A stretch of DNA of 64,000 nt from Burkholderia pseudomultivorans. Lineage in GTDB: Bacteria > Pseudomonadota > Gammaproteobacteria > Burkholderiales > Burkholderiaceae. The first letter of the stretch is position 1. Each line of letters starts with the position of its first letter. Both the position numbers and the translations under genes were made by a program. The stretch is from positions 1,984,001-2,048,000 of the forward strand of contig NZ_CP013377.1 of NCBI RefSeq assembly GCF_001718415.1. The letters run 5' to 3'. The notes beneath the pieces were generated by a model, which searched no databases, had not been told where the DNA came from, and saw only the letters and a list, made by a program, of their open reading frames with translations. Below are positions 28,668 to 38,644 of the stretch, piece after piece.

Positions 28668-29513
28668 ATGACGACCCTCGCCTCCGATTCGCTCGACATC
28701 CTTCACGTGAGCAAACGCTATGCGCAGCGCGGCGCCTCGCTCGCCGTGCTCGACGACGTATCGCTGCACGTGCGCGCCGGCGAGTTCGTCACGATCGTCG
28801 GCGCGAGCGGCTGCGGCAAGTCGACGCTGCTGCGGCTGATCGCGGGGCTCGACACCGACTATGCGGGCGAGATCCGCGCGGGCGACGAGATCGTGCGCGA
28901 CACCTCGCTGCAACGCGGCATCGTGTTCCAGGACCATCGGCTGTTTCCGTGGCTGACCGTCGCGCAGAACATCGAGGCCGCGCTGCGCAACGCGCCGCTC
29001 GATGCGCAGCAGAAGCGCCGCGCGGTGGCGGATCACATCGCGCTGGTCGGCCTGAACGGCTTCGAGCACGCGTATCCGAACCAGTTGTCGGGCGGCATGG
29101 CGCAGCGCGTCGCGATCGCGCGCGGCCTCGTGAACCGTCCGCGCGTGCTGCTGCTCGACGAGCCGTTCGGCGCGCTCGACGCGCAGACGCGCGCGCGCAT
29201 GCAGAACGAACTGCTGCGCATCTGGGAACAGGAACGCATCACGATGATCCTCGTCACGCACGACGTCGACGAGGCCGTCTATCTCGGCGATCGCGTCGTC
29301 ACGATGGCGCCGCGCCCCGGCCGCATCGAGCGCATCGTCGACGTCGCGCTGCCGCGTCCGCGCCGCCGCGATTCGCCGGAATTCGCGCGGCTGCGCGCGA
29401 CGGTGCTCGCCGACTTCGACGACGGCGGCGACGACGATCGGCCGGGCGGCCCGCCTGTGCGGGCCGATGCGCCGCACGCGCGCCGGATCGGCGCATGGCG
29501 GCTCGCATGGTAG
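28668..29513 (+). CDS. Sulfonate ABC transporter ATPase
   Basis: A 281-residue ABC ATPase of the SsuB/TauB class that powers sulfonate import. Walker A is GASGCGKST, the Q-loop is VFQDHRLFPWLTV, the signature is LSGGMAQRVAIARGLV and Walker B is VLLLDEPFGALD, followed by the H-switch LVTHDVDEAV. The C-terminal ~40 residues are Asp/Arg-rich and low complexity. The ATG at 28668 is preferred over an in-frame GTG at 28644; neither has a strong ribosome site. It closes the binding protein-permease-permease-ATPase operon. Confidence 0.9.
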   Translation: MTTLASDSLDILHVSKRYAQRGASLAVLDDVSLHVRAGEFVTIVGASGCGKSTLLRLIAGLDTDYAGEIRAGDEIVRDTSLQRGIVFQDHRLFPWLTVAQNIEAALRNAPLDAQQKRRAVADHIALVGLNGFEHAYPNQLSGGMAQRVAIARGLVNRPRVLLLDEPFGALDAQTRARMQNELLRIWEQERITMILVTHDVDEAVYLGDRVVTMAPRPGRIERIVDVALPRPRRRDSPEFARLRATVLADFDDGGDDDRPGGPPVRADAPHARRIGAWRLAW

Positions 29514-29661
29514 GCGCACACGCACGCGCCATTGCATCGCATTCCCGCGCATATCGATCGTTCTCGTCCGCACGCTAAGGTTGTGACGATTGATCGGTTC
29601 CGGTTCCGCGCGGTCTCTGCTTGAATGGAAGCCCGAACGCCCTCACCTCAGGAGACTCCCG

Positions 29662-30606
29662 ATGTCCGAAGTCCAGCACGCCGCTCACCCGTCATCGCAT
29701 GCCGCGCCGCGTACGGCCGCCGCCCCGCTCCAGCTTCGCCAGGTCGCCGGCCGGATCGGCGCCGAAATCTCCGGCGTGCGGCTGTCGGCCACGCTCGACG
29801 ATGCGACGTTCGACGCGATCCAGGCCGCGCTGCTGCGCCACAAGGTGCTGTTCTTCCGCGGCCAGCGCCATCTCGACGACGCCGCGCAGGAAGCGTTCGC
29901 GCGCCGCTTCGGCGACACGGTCGCGCATCCGACCGTGCCGTCCGTCGACGGCAGCGCGCATCTGCTCGAACTCGATTCGGCGCACGGCGCACGCGCCAAC
30001 TCGTGGCATACCGACGTGACCTTCGTCGATGCGTACCCGAAGATCTCGATCCTGCGCGGCGTCGTGATCCCGCCGGTCGGCGGCGACACGGTATGGGCCA
30101 ACACGGCCGCCGCGTATGCGCATCTGCCCGACACGCTGCGCACGCTCGCCGATACGCTGTGGGCCGTCCATACGAATGCGTACGACTACGCGTCGACCCA
30201 CGTGCACGCCGACGAAACGCAGCTGAAGCGCTACCGCGAAGTGTTCACGTCGACCGTCTACGAGACCGAGCATCCGGTCGTGCGCGTGCATCCTGAAACG
30301 GGCGAGCGCACGCTCGTGCTCGGCCACTTCGTGCAGCGAATCAAGGGCCTGTCGACGCAGGACTCCGCGCATCTGCTGCAGGTCTTCCACGAACACGTGA
30401 CGCGCCTCGAGAACACCGTGCGCTGGAGCTGGCAGGAAGGCGACGTCGCGATCTGGGACAACCGCGCGACCCAGCATTACGCGATCAACGACTACGGCGA
30501 TGCGCGCCGCGTCGTGCGCCGCGCGACCGTTCACGGCGACGTGCCGGTCGGCATCGACGGCCGGCAAAGCGTCGTGCTGAAGGGGCCGGGCGCCACGCTG
30601 CAGTAA
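29662..30606 (+). CDS. TauD/AtsK-type Fe(II)/2-oxoglutarate dioxygenase
   Basis: A 314-residue cytoplasmic dioxygenase that releases sulfite or sulfate from an organosulfur compound by oxidative cleavage. The iron ligands are in SWHTDVTFVDAYP (HxD) and ATQHYAIND (His), and the 2-oxoglutarate Arg is in RRVVRRATVHGD. The ending with MDNRATQHYAI-like spacing fits alkylsulfatase AtsK and TauD equally. AGGAGACT precedes the ATG. It follows the ABC operon by 148 bp and precedes a second enzyme of the same family, so the ABC system probably feeds both. Confidence 0.88.
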   Translation: MSEVQHAAHPSSHAAPRTAAAPLQLRQVAGRIGAEISGVRLSATLDDATFDAIQAALLRHKVLFFRGQRHLDDAAQEAFARRFGDTVAHPTVPSVDGSAHLLELDSAHGARANSWHTDVTFVDAYPKISILRGVVIPPVGGDTVWANTAAAYAHLPDTLRTLADTLWAVHTNAYDYASTHVHADETQLKRYREVFTSTVYETEHPVVRVHPETGERTLVLGHFVQRIKGLSTQDSAHLLQVFHEHVTRLENTVRWSWQEGDVAIWDNRATQHYAINDYGDARRVVRRATVHGDVPVGIDGRQSVVLKGPGATLQ

Positions 30607-30777
30607 TGCGCGTCGCGCGGGCGGGAACGGCAGCGCGTCGCCGTTCCCGCCTGCGCGGCGCGGCGGCCCGTGCCGCGTTACCGGAAACCCGACCATGCAT
30701 CCTCGCCCGCCGAACCGGCTCGCCTGCCTGTCGCGATGTCGGCCGTTCGTTCCGTTCACTTCCGCCAGGAGCGTCGC

Positions 30778-31725
30778 ATGAGCGCCCTACTCGAACCCGC
30801 CGGCCAGCCGGTCGACGTGATTCCGCTGTCCGCCCACATCGGCGCGGAGATTCGCGGCGTCGACCTGACCCAGCCGCTGACCACCCCGCAGATCGCCGCG
30901 ATCCGCCACGCACTGCTGAAATGGCGCGTGGTCTTCTTCCGCGAACAATTCCTCACGCACGAGCAGCACGTCGCATTCTCCGCACAGTTCGGCGAGCCGA
31001 CGGTCGGCCATCCGGTGTTCGGGCATGTCGACGGGCATCCCGCCGTCTATTCGATCGCGAAGCATCGCAAGGCGACGCGCTTCGAAGGCGAACCGGTGCG
31101 GCGGCCGTGGACCGGCTGGCATACCGACGTCACCGCGGCCGTGAATCCGCCGTGGGCGTCGATCCTGCGCGGCGTGACGATTCCGCCGTACGGCGGCGAC
31201 ACGCAGTGGACCAATCTCGTGCGCGCGTACGAGACGCTGTCCGCACCGCTGCGTGGGTTCGTCGACGGGCTGCGCGGCATTCACCGCTTCACGCCGCCGG
31301 CCGGCGCACGCGCGACCGGCGCCTTCGACGAAGCCGTCGAGCGGCGCCCGCTCGTGACCGAGCACCCGCTCGTGCGCGTCCATCCGGAAACCGGCGAGCG
31401 TGCGCTGTACGTGAGCCCGAGTTTCCTGAAATCGATCGTCGGGCTGACGCCGCGCGAAAGCCAGGCGCTGCTCGAACTGCTGTGGGAACACGTGACGCGG
31501 CCGGAATTCACGATCCGCTTCAAGTGGGAACCGCGCAGCATCGCGTTCTGGGACAACCGCGCGACCGCGCATCTCGCGCCCGTCGACATCTTCGACCTCG
31601 ACTTCGATCGCCAGCTTTACCGCACCACGCTCGTCGGCGACGTGCCGGTCGGGCCGGACGGACGACCGTCGGTTGCGCTCGAAGGCTCGCCGGTGGAAGC
31701 CGCGGCGGCGGTCGCGCTCAACTGA
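30778..31725 (+). CDS. TauD/AtsK-type Fe(II)/2-oxoglutarate dioxygenase
   Basis: A 315-residue dioxygenase paralogous to the previous gene. The HxD metal motif is in GWHTDVTAAVNPP, the distal His is in DNRATAHLAPVD, and the 2-oxoglutarate Arg is in DRQLYRTTLVGD. The substrate loop HKATRFEGEPVRRP differs from that of the first enzyme, so substrate ranges probably differ. AGGAG lies 7 nt before the ATG. It is convergent with the peptide-type binding protein gene. Confidence 0.88.
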   Translation: MSALLEPAGQPVDVIPLSAHIGAEIRGVDLTQPLTTPQIAAIRHALLKWRVVFFREQFLTHEQHVAFSAQFGEPTVGHPVFGHVDGHPAVYSIAKHRKATRFEGEPVRRPWTGWHTDVTAAVNPPWASILRGVTIPPYGGDTQWTNLVRAYETLSAPLRGFVDGLRGIHRFTPPAGARATGAFDEAVERRPLVTEHPLVRVHPETGERALYVSPSFLKSIVGLTPRESQALLELLWEHVTRPEFTIRFKWEPRSIAFWDNRATAHLAPVDIFDLDFDRQLYRTTLVGDVPVGPDGRPSVALEGSPVEAAAAVALN

Positions 31726-31797
31726 CGCGCGACGCGGGCACGGACCGGCGCGCCGGTCCGTCGTCATCCGCATACCGACACATCGAACGGCTGCGAG

Positions 31798-33459
31798 TCA
31801 ATCGAGCCACACGCCATCGAACCGATGGCCGCCGAGCGGCGAAAACGCGAGCCCGTGCACGCGCTTCGACACCGGCAGCGACACGATCGACGTCGCGATC
31901 GGCGTGAACGGCACCTGATCCTTGAACACGACCTGCGCCTGCTCGTACAGCGCCGTGCGCTTCGCGACGTCGGCATTCGTGCGCGCGGCCTCGACGAGCC
32001 GCTCGAAATCCGCGTTGCACCACTTCGCGAGATTGCTGCCGTGCACGGCGTCGCAGCCGAGCAGCGCGCCGAGCCAGTTGTCGGGATCGCCGTTGTCGCC
32101 CGACCAGCCGTACAGGATCGCGTCGTGCTGGCCGTCCTGCTTCGCGCGCCGGTTGTATTCGCCCCACTCGTAGCTGACGATCTTCGCGCGCACGCCGATC
32201 TTCGCCCAGTCCTGCTGGATCAGTTGCGCCATCAGCTGCGCGTTCGGGTTGTACGGACGCTGCACGGGCATCGCCCACAGCGTCAGCTCGAAGCCGTTCG
32301 GGAATCCCGCACGCGCGAGCAGCGCCTTCGCGGCGGCCGGATCGTGCGGCGCATCCTTCAGGCGCGGGTTGTACGACCATTGCGCCGGCGGCATCGGATT
32401 CGTCGCGATCGTCGCGTCGCCGTTGAAGACCGTCCTCAGGATCGCGGCCTTGTCGATCGCGATGTCGAGCGCGCGCCGCACGTCGACGCGATCGAGCGGC
32501 GGATGCTGCGTGTTGTACGCGACGAAGCCGACGTTGAACCCCATCGCCGAGAACAGCGTCAGCGACGGGTTGCGCCGCACCGTGTCGAGATCGGCCGGGC
32601 GCGGGAATACCGACACCTGGCACTCGCCGCCCGTCAGCTTGCGCAGGCGCGTCGCGGGGTCGGGCGTGATCGCGAACACCAGGTGCGCGAGCTTCACGTC
32701 GTCGGGCTTCCAGTAGCCGGGATTCGCGTCGTAGCGGATCACGGCGTCCTTCTGGTACGCGCGCAACTGGAACGGGCCCGTGCCGACTGGAAACTGGTTG
32801 ATGTCGGCTTCGCGATGGCGCGTGGCGAGTTGCGACGCATACTCGGCCGACAGGATCGACGCGAAGGCCATCGCGAGATTGCGCACGAATACGACGTCGG
32901 GCTCTTTCAATGCGAAGCGCACCGTGTAGTCGTCGACCTTTTCGATGCGCTCGATATTGCGGTCGAAGCCGAGGTCGCTGAAGTACGGAAAGCTGACCGG
33001 ATATGCCTTGCGGAACGGATCGTCGCGATCGAGCATCCGGCGGAACGTGAAGACCACGTCGTCGGCCTGGAACGGACGGGTCGGCTTGAACCACGCAGTC
33101 GTCTGGAATTTCACGCCGCGCCGCAGATGGAATGTGTAGACGCGCTGGTCGGCCGACACGTCCCAGCTCGTCGCGAGCGCCGGCTCGAGATCGAGCGTGC
33201 CGCGCCGGAACTGCACGAGTTCGTTGTAGATCGTATGCGTGCTCGCGTCGAAATCGGTGCTGGTCGTGTGCTGGCCGGGATCGAAACCGGCCGGGCTGCC
33301 TTCGCTGCAGAACACGAGCGTGTTGCCCGCCGGCGCGGCAAGCGCATGCGACGCGGCCCCGGCCAGCATCAGCGAGGCGGCAATGCAGCGAAGCGCGCTC
33401 GCGAACGGCGACACGTGGCACGCGCGACGCGCGGCGGAGGAGATCAAGCGGATTTTCAT
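31798..33459 (-). CDS. Orphan dipeptide-type ABC substrate-binding protein
   Basis: A 553-residue periplasmic binding protein of the SBP_bac_5 (DppA/OppA/SapA) family. A signal peptide (LRCIAASLMLAGAASHALAA) precedes TLVFCSEGSPAGFDPGQHTT. The family motif is GVKFQTTAWFKPTRPFQADDVVFTFRRML. The C terminus ends GLAFSPLGGHRFDGVWLD as in DppA-like proteins. No permease or ATPase of the peptide type is in the window, so it must work with a system elsewhere. It is convergent with the sulfonate cluster. The 279 bp upstream contain no feature I can name. Confidence 0.87.
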   Translation of the reverse strand: MKIRLISSAARRACHVSPFASALRCIAASLMLAGAASHALAAPAGNTLVFCSEGSPAGFDPGQHTTSTDFDASTHTIYNELVQFRRGTLDLEPALATSWDVSADQRVYTFHLRRGVKFQTTAWFKPTRPFQADDVVFTFRRMLDRDDPFRKAYPVSFPYFSDLGFDRNIERIEKVDDYTVRFALKEPDVVFVRNLAMAFASILSAEYASQLATRHREADINQFPVGTGPFQLRAYQKDAVIRYDANPGYWKPDDVKLAHLVFAITPDPATRLRKLTGGECQVSVFPRPADLDTVRRNPSLTLFSAMGFNVGFVAYNTQHPPLDRVDVRRALDIAIDKAAILRTVFNGDATIATNPMPPAQWSYNPRLKDAPHDPAAAKALLARAGFPNGFELTLWAMPVQRPYNPNAQLMAQLIQQDWAKIGVRAKIVSYEWGEYNRRAKQDGQHDAILYGWSGDNGDPDNWLGALLGCDAVHGSNLAKWCNADFERLVEAARTNADVAKRTALYEQAQVVFKDQVPFTPIATSIVSLPVSKRVHGLAFSPLGGHRFDGVWLD

Positions 33460-33738
33460 GGCGATCGAAAGGAATGGCGGTCATACGAATGAAGACGGAC
33501 GATCTTCGCGCCTGTCCCGCCGATCGCGAACCAATCGATTCGGTATTGCTTATCGCCATCGCTGCATCCCGGCGCCGCCGCGCGAAAACGTCCGCGCGAA
33601 CGTCGGGGCAGCCCCCCGTCATCCGGCCCCCTGCAGGTTCCGCGGAATCGGCGCATCGTATCGGTTGGCTGACCGGACGCCGGTGCACGCGCGCCGGGAT
33701 CCGCCGCCTGCGCACCGCCCATACCAGGAGGACACACG

Positions 33739-34146
33739 ATGCCTGACAACCCCGATACGCAATCGCGCCCCGTGAAGACGCCGGGCCCCGACCATCCGAT
33801 CACGGTCTCGCCGCATCCGTCGCGGGTAGTCGTCACCGTGGCCGGCCGGACGATCGCCGATACGCAGCGTGCGCTGTCGCTGCGCGAGGCCACCTACCCG
33901 GCCGTGCTCTACATTCCGCGCGAGGACGCCGACATGACGCTGCTGCAGCGCACCGACCATGCGACGTACTGCCCGTACAAGGGCGACTGCGCGTACTACT
34001 CGATCCCGTCCGGCGGCGAACGCGCGGTCAACGCGGTATGGACGTACGAACATCCGTATCCGGCCGTCGAAGGGATTCGCGGACACCTCGCGTTCTATCC
34101 CGATCGCGTCGATTCGATCGTCGACAGCGCGGCCGGCCAGGACTGA
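33739..34146 (+). CDS. DUF427 family protein
   Basis: A 135-residue single-domain protein of the DUF427 family (beta-tent fold). Recognisable segments are VAGRTIADTQRALSLREATYPAVLYIPREDAD, the DHATYCPYKGDCAYYSI core and the C-terminal VEGIRGHLAFYPDRVD. Function is unknown. AGGAGGACAC lies just before the ATG, a strong ribosome site. It stands alone between the orphan binding protein and the third sulfonate-type binding protein. Confidence 0.85.
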   Translation: MPDNPDTQSRPVKTPGPDHPITVSPHPSRVVVTVAGRTIADTQRALSLREATYPAVLYIPREDADMTLLQRTDHATYCPYKGDCAYYSIPSGGERAVNAVWTYEHPYPAVEGIRGHLAFYPDRVDSIVDSAAGQD

Positions 34147-34402
34147 ACACCGACGACATCCTGCCTGCATGCCACCGCCGTGATGCGATGCGCGCTGCGC
34201 CGCGCATCGCACAGGCCGCTTCCGCACTGCGCCGCCGCTGATTTGCATATGCGGATTCGTTGGTTGGCCGCCGACCCGCGCCGACGTATCGTGCTGAGTC
34301 CGGCGGGACCGGCCCGCGGCGCGCGTCGCCGCATCCGGCCCTGCCGTGCGCCGACCGCGCCGCATCCGCGCGCGGCCCGCCTTCCGCACGCAGGACGCTT
34401 CA

Positions 34403-35413
34403 ATGAACGACACCTCTCACGCAGACGTCGCAACGACACCGGCGAACCCGCGTCGCCGCCGGTGGCTGCAACACACGGCCGCCGGGTTTGCCGGCCTCGC
34501 GCTCGGGCCGCTCGCCGGCCTGCCCGCAAATGCGCAGGGCAGCGGCACGCGGCTGCGCGTCGGCTTCCAGAAATACGGCAACTTCGTCGTGCTCAAGGCG
34601 CGCGGCACGCTCGAGAAGCGGCTCGCGGCCCAGGGCGTCACCGTGCAGTGGCTCGAGTTCCCGGCCGGCCCGCAATTGCTCGAAGGGCTCAATGCGGGCG
34701 CGATCGACGTCGGCACGGTCGGCGAGACGCCGCCGATCTTCGCGCAGGCGGCCGGCGTCGATTTCGTCTATATCGGCAACGAGCCGCCGGCCCCGCAAGG
34801 CGAGGCGATCGTCGTGCTGCCCGATTCGCCGATCCGCACGGTCGCACAGCTGCGCGGCAAGAAGGTCGCGTTCAACAAGGGCTCGAACGTCCACTACCTG
34901 CTCGTGAAGGCGCTGCAGCACGCCGGCCTCACGTATGCCGACATCCAGCCGATCTACCTGACGCCCGCCGACGCGCGCGCCGCGTTCGTCCAGCGCAGCG
35001 TCGATGCGTGGGTGATCTGGGATCCGTACCTGGCGGCCGCCGAACGACAGCTCGGCGCACGCGTGGTCGCGAACGGCGAAGGGCTCGTGCGCAATACGCA
35101 GTACTACCTCGCGGCGCGCAAGTATGCGTCCGCGCAGCCGCAGGTGCTGCGCGCACTGCTCGACGAAGTCGATGCGGTCGACCGCTGGGGGCGCGACCAC
35201 ATTCCCGAGGTCGCCGCGCAGCTGTCGCCGCTCGTCGGTCTCGACGCGCCGACGCTCGAAGTCGCGCTCAAGCGCACCGGATACGGCGTGCAGCCGATCG
35301 CCGATGCGACGATCGCCTATCAGCAGAACATCGCCGATGCGTTCAGCACGTTGAAGCTGATTCCCGGCAAGGTCACGGTCGCCGACGCGCGCTGGCACGC
35401 GACACCCGCATGA
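34403..35413 (+). CDS. Aliphatic sulfonate ABC transporter substrate-binding protein
   Basis: A 336-residue periplasmic binding protein of the SsuA class, the third in this region. A twin-arginine-like export signal (RRRRWLQHTAAGFAGLALGPLAGL...NA) precedes RLRVGFQKYGNFVVLKARG. Further family motifs are LLEGLNAGAIDVGTVGETPP and AWVIWDPYLAAAERQLGA. It has no adjacent permease and could use the ABC system 6 kb upstream. It is closer in sequence pattern to E. coli SsuA than the other two. The ATG at 34403 (MNDTSH) is preferred over an upstream frame-open start at 34346. Confidence 0.86.
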   Translation: MNDTSHADVATTPANPRRRRWLQHTAAGFAGLALGPLAGLPANAQGSGTRLRVGFQKYGNFVVLKARGTLEKRLAAQGVTVQWLEFPAGPQLLEGLNAGAIDVGTVGETPPIFAQAAGVDFVYIGNEPPAPQGEAIVVLPDSPIRTVAQLRGKKVAFNKGSNVHYLLVKALQHAGLTYADIQPIYLTPADARAAFVQRSVDAWVIWDPYLAAAERQLGARVVANGEGLVRNTQYYLAARKYASAQPQVLRALLDEVDAVDRWGRDHIPEVAAQLSPLVGLDAPTLEVALKRTGYGVQPIADATIAYQQNIADAFSTLKLIPGKVTVADARWHATPA

Positions 35414-35442
35414 CGCATGCGTGATGCACCCGGCCGATGCCG

Positions 35443-36024
35443 TTATCGCGGCGGCGTCGCGCCGATCCGCTTCCACTCGTCGTAGTCGATGACCAGGCCC
35501 GCTTCGTCGACCGCGATATCGGCCGCATAAGTGCCGCTCTCGTAGCGATACACGCGCTCGGCCGTTCGCGTATAGCGCTGCTCGCCGCGCACGACGTCGA
35601 AGTCGGGAAAGCGCAGCCATGCAGTGCGGATCAGCGTCGATTCGCCGATACGCAGCGCGAGCCGCCGGATCGGCAGCGTATTGGTCGACGGGCTGAAGCC
35701 GAGGTCGATGTCGGTCGCGCCGTCCAGAGACGGCGCGTCGATCCCCTGGATCGTCCACTTCCCGTTGTCGCACGCGATGTCGAGCTGTTGCGGCGTCGCG
35801 CCGAGCCAGCGCGTCACGCGCGCGGAACGCGTGAGCCAGTCGGCGCCGCATGCGATCGCATAATCGATGCGAAACGGCGTGCCGTCGATCGCGCCCGCGA
35901 CCGAACCCGACAGGTCGATCCCGGCAGGCGTCTCGACGAGCCGGCACCATTCGGCCGCCTGCCACGTCTGCACGATCTGCCACGCGACGCATCGCGTGCG
36001 CGTCGGTTCGTTCGCTTGCGTCAT
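35443..36024 (-). CDS. Putative glycolipid-binding family protein
   Basis: A 193-residue soluble protein of the bacterial glycolipid-binding (formerly DUF1089) family: WQAAEWCRLVETPAGIDLSGSV, DNGKWTIQGIDAPSLDGATDIDLGFSPSTNTLPIRRL and DEAGLVIDYDEWKRIG are the recurrent segments. Function in the cell is not established. The start at 36024 has GGAG ~9 nt upstream. It is divergent from the LysR gene at 36351. Confidence 0.8.
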   Translation of the reverse strand: MTQANEPTRTRCVAWQIVQTWQAAEWCRLVETPAGIDLSGSVAGAIDGTPFRIDYAIACGADWLTRSARVTRWLGATPQQLDIACDNGKWTIQGIDAPSLDGATDIDLGFSPSTNTLPIRRLALRIGESTLIRTAWLRFPDFDVVRGEQRYTRTAERVYRYESGTYAADIAVDEAGLVIDYDEWKRIGATPPR

Positions 36025-36350
36025 CTCGCCGTCTCCCGTTTGATGATTGCGGCCGATCGGCGTGTGCGTGTCGCGCTGCCGCGTCGATCGGGTGCAAACG
36101 GATTGTCGCTCATGGCGCGGGCAGGACGGGCGGTTTCGATGACGAATCGTGATTCGCGCGAGCCGGCGCGGCGCAGCTGCGCGGGCCTTCGCAGGACCAT
36201 GCGCAGCCCCGCTCGCACACGCCGACCGGCCCCTCCGGGACGTGCAGCGTGCCGAGCGACGCGTAGCCGGACATTTCACGCCGATCGGAAAGCAATCCAC
36301 AATTTTTTGTCGCATCATAAGCGTCCGTTTATCCCGGAAAAGGCGACTTC
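36025..36350. other. 326-bp divergent intergenic region
   Basis: Separates the glycolipid-binding gene (leftward) and a LysR gene (rightward). The last 60 bp are AT-richer (CCACAATTTTTTGTCGC) and probably hold the LysR promoter. I see no RNA gene or repeat. Confidence 0.45.
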
Positions 36351-37259
36351 ATGGATTTGTTGGCGACGATGCGCATCTACGTCAGGGTCGTCGAGCGTGG
36401 CACGATGTCCGGCGCGGCCCGCGACCTCGACATGGGCCAGCCCGCCGTCAGCGAGCGCATCGAGAAACTCGAGAAATTCCTCGGCACGCGGCTGCTGATG
36501 CGCAGCGCGCGCACGCTCACCTGTACGGAAGAAGGCCGGGTCTTCTACGAACGCAGCAAGGAACTGCTCGATGCGGCCGCAGACTCGATCGCGTCGGTGT
36601 CGAAAGCGGAGCACACGCTCAGCGGCACCATTCGCCTCGCATCGCCGCAATGCTTCGGCGAAGTGGTGATCCCGAAGGCGCTGATGCACATCCGTACGCT
36701 CTACCCGCAACTGCGGATCGATCTCGTGCTGAACGACAACATCGTCGATCCGGTGACCGAAGGCGTCGATATCTCGATCCGCCTCGGCCAGCTCGGCGAC
36801 GGCGGCTTCGTCGCGCACCCGATCGGCCATGTCGGGCGCGTGCTCGTCGCCGCGCCGTCGTATCTCGATCGCTACGGACCGATCGAGTCGACGGCCGACC
36901 TCGTCAAGCATCCGTTCATCCGCGTCAAAGGCGTCTTCGCGAATGAACAGCTGCCGCTGCAGAACGCCGACGGAACGCTCGAACATGCACGAATCCAGAC
37001 CGTGATGACGACGAGCCACTGGCGCCCGATGTTCGACACGATCATGGCCGGCGGCGGCATCGGCGTGGTCCAGCAGCCGGCCTGCGCGAACGCGCTCGCG
37101 CAGGGCAGGCTCGTCGAACTCCTGCCGGCCCATACGATTCCCGACTTCGCGCTCAATGCGCTCGTGCAGGCGCATCGGCCGTTGCCGCCGCGCGTGCGGG
37201 CGATCGTCGACCTGCTGAAAAAGGAACTGCCCGCGCTATTGCAGAAGCCCGCGCGCTGA
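36351..37259 (+). CDS. LysR-type transcriptional regulator
   Basis: A 302-residue regulator of the CrgA/DmlR-like group. The helix-turn-helix is MSGAARDLDMGQPAVSERIEKLEKFLGTRLLMRSAR (residues ~19-54), followed by a LysR substrate-binding domain with GVDISIRLGQLGDGGFVAHPIGHV. Length is normal. It could control the divergent glycolipid-binding gene or the MFS gene 209 bp downstream; sequence alone does not decide. Confidence 0.88.
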   Translation: MDLLATMRIYVRVVERGTMSGAARDLDMGQPAVSERIEKLEKFLGTRLLMRSARTLTCTEEGRVFYERSKELLDAAADSIASVSKAEHTLSGTIRLASPQCFGEVVIPKALMHIRTLYPQLRIDLVLNDNIVDPVTEGVDISIRLGQLGDGGFVAHPIGHVGRVLVAAPSYLDRYGPIESTADLVKHPFIRVKGVFANEQLPLQNADGTLEHARIQTVMTTSHWRPMFDTIMAGGGIGVVQQPACANALAQGRLVELLPAHTIPDFALNALVQAHRPLPPRVRAIVDLLKKELPALLQKPAR

Positions 37260-37468
37260 CGAAGCCGACCATCGTCCGGCAGCGCGATCGCCAGCGTTGC
37301 GCTCGTGCTCGCGCCCGCCGCGCGGCACTTGCACACGACGCGCGCCTGCGGTAGCGTGCTGCTTTCCGGGATAACCGAAGCCTCGCGTCGAAACCCATCC
37401 GTCGATTCGATCCGATGCGGCCCGTCCTTGCCGGCGCGGTCGCGTCGTGCGTACAGGAGGGGTTTCCG

Positions 37469-38644
37469 TTGGACACTCGCGTTTACCTGCTGGGCGCCGC
37501 CGTGTTTCTGGCCGGCGTCGCCGAAAACATCTGCGTCGGCATCCTGCCGGCCCTCTCCGCCGGCCTTCATGTATCGGTCGCGGCCGCCGGCCAGCTCACC
37601 ACGATTTTTTCCGCCGTCTTCGCCCTGGCCGCGCTCGTCGCGGCCGCCTGCATCGCGCGCGTCGAGCGGCGCACCGCACTGCTCGCGTCGCTCGGCGCGT
37701 TCGCGGCCACGAACCTCTTCGCCGCGGCCAGCCCCGGCTATGCGAGCCTGTTCGTCGCACGCGTGCTGATGGCCGCGAGCTGCGCGACGCTGATCCTCGT
37801 CGCGACGCGGTTCGCGGCCGAGCTCGCACCGCCGTCGCAGCGCGGTCGCGCGATCGGCATCGTGTTCATGGGAATCAGCGCATCGCTCGTACTCGGCGTG
37901 CCGATCGGGATGCGGATCGCCGACTGGGCCGGCTGGCGGGCGGTATTCACGTCGATCGCGCTGCCCGCGCTGCCGCTCGGCCTGTGGCTCGCGCGCCGAC
38001 TGCCGCGCATCGCGAACCTGCCGGCCGCCGAAACCGCTGTCGCACCGGCCACCGCGTCGTATCGCGCGGTGCTCGGCCGCCCGCGGCTGCTGGCCGCGCA
38101 ATGCGTGTCAATCGCGATGATCGGCGGGCACTTCACGCTGTTCGCGTATCTGACGCCGTACCTGCAGGCCGTGCTGTCGCCGGGCGCGGCTGCACTCGAA
38201 AGCCTGTATGTCGCGTTCGGTGTCGCCGGCGTGACCGGCGCGTGGCTCGGCGGGCTGCTGTCCGACCGGCTCGGCGCCTCGCGCGCGCTCTGCGCATGCC
38301 CTGCGGCGTTTCTCGTCGCGATGGCGATGCTGCCGGCCGCCGGTGCATCGCCGTTCGTGTTCGTGCCCGCGATGATGCTGTGGGGCGCCATCAGCTGGTC
38401 GATCTCGCCGATCGTGCAGAACTACCTGATCCACGCCGCGCCGTCGCTGGCCGATGCGAGCGTCGGCATCAACGTGTCCGCGATGCACGCGGGCGTCGCG
38501 CTCGGTTCGGCGTTCGGCGGCGTGCTGGTCGGACGCGATGCGCTGCTCGCCACGCCGTGGGCCGGATGCGCGCTCGTGGCGGTCGCACTCGGCTGTGCAT
38601 GCATCGCGGCGCGGCCGGTGCGGCAAACGGCCCGTGCGTCGTGA
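37469..38644 (+). CDS. MFS transporter (DHA1-type efflux)
   Basis: A 391-residue, 12-helix transporter of the sugar-efflux/arabinose-efflux (AraJ/YdhP-like) DHA1 group: FLAGVAENICVGILPALSAGLHVSVAAAGQL in helices 1-2 and GVTGAWLGGLLSDRLGASRAL in the middle motif A. A TTG start at 37469 is proposed because AGGAGG lies exactly 8 nt before it; the upstream in-frame codons have none. It follows a LysR gene in the same direction. The stop at 38644 overlaps the beginning of an unidentified fragment. Confidence 0.8.
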   Translation: MDTRVYLLGAAVFLAGVAENICVGILPALSAGLHVSVAAAGQLTTIFSAVFALAALVAAACIARVERRTALLASLGAFAATNLFAAASPGYASLFVARVLMAASCATLILVATRFAAELAPPSQRGRAIGIVFMGISASLVLGVPIGMRIADWAGWRAVFTSIALPALPLGLWLARRLPRIANLPAAETAVAPATASYRAVLGRPRLLAAQCVSIAMIGGHFTLFAYLTPYLQAVLSPGAAALESLYVAFGVAGVTGAWLGGLLSDRLGASRALCACPAAFLVAMAMLPAAGASPFVFVPAMMLWGAISWSISPIVQNYLIHAAPSLADASVGINVSAMHAGVALGSAFGGVLVGRDALLATPWAGCALVAVALGCACIAARPVRQTARAS

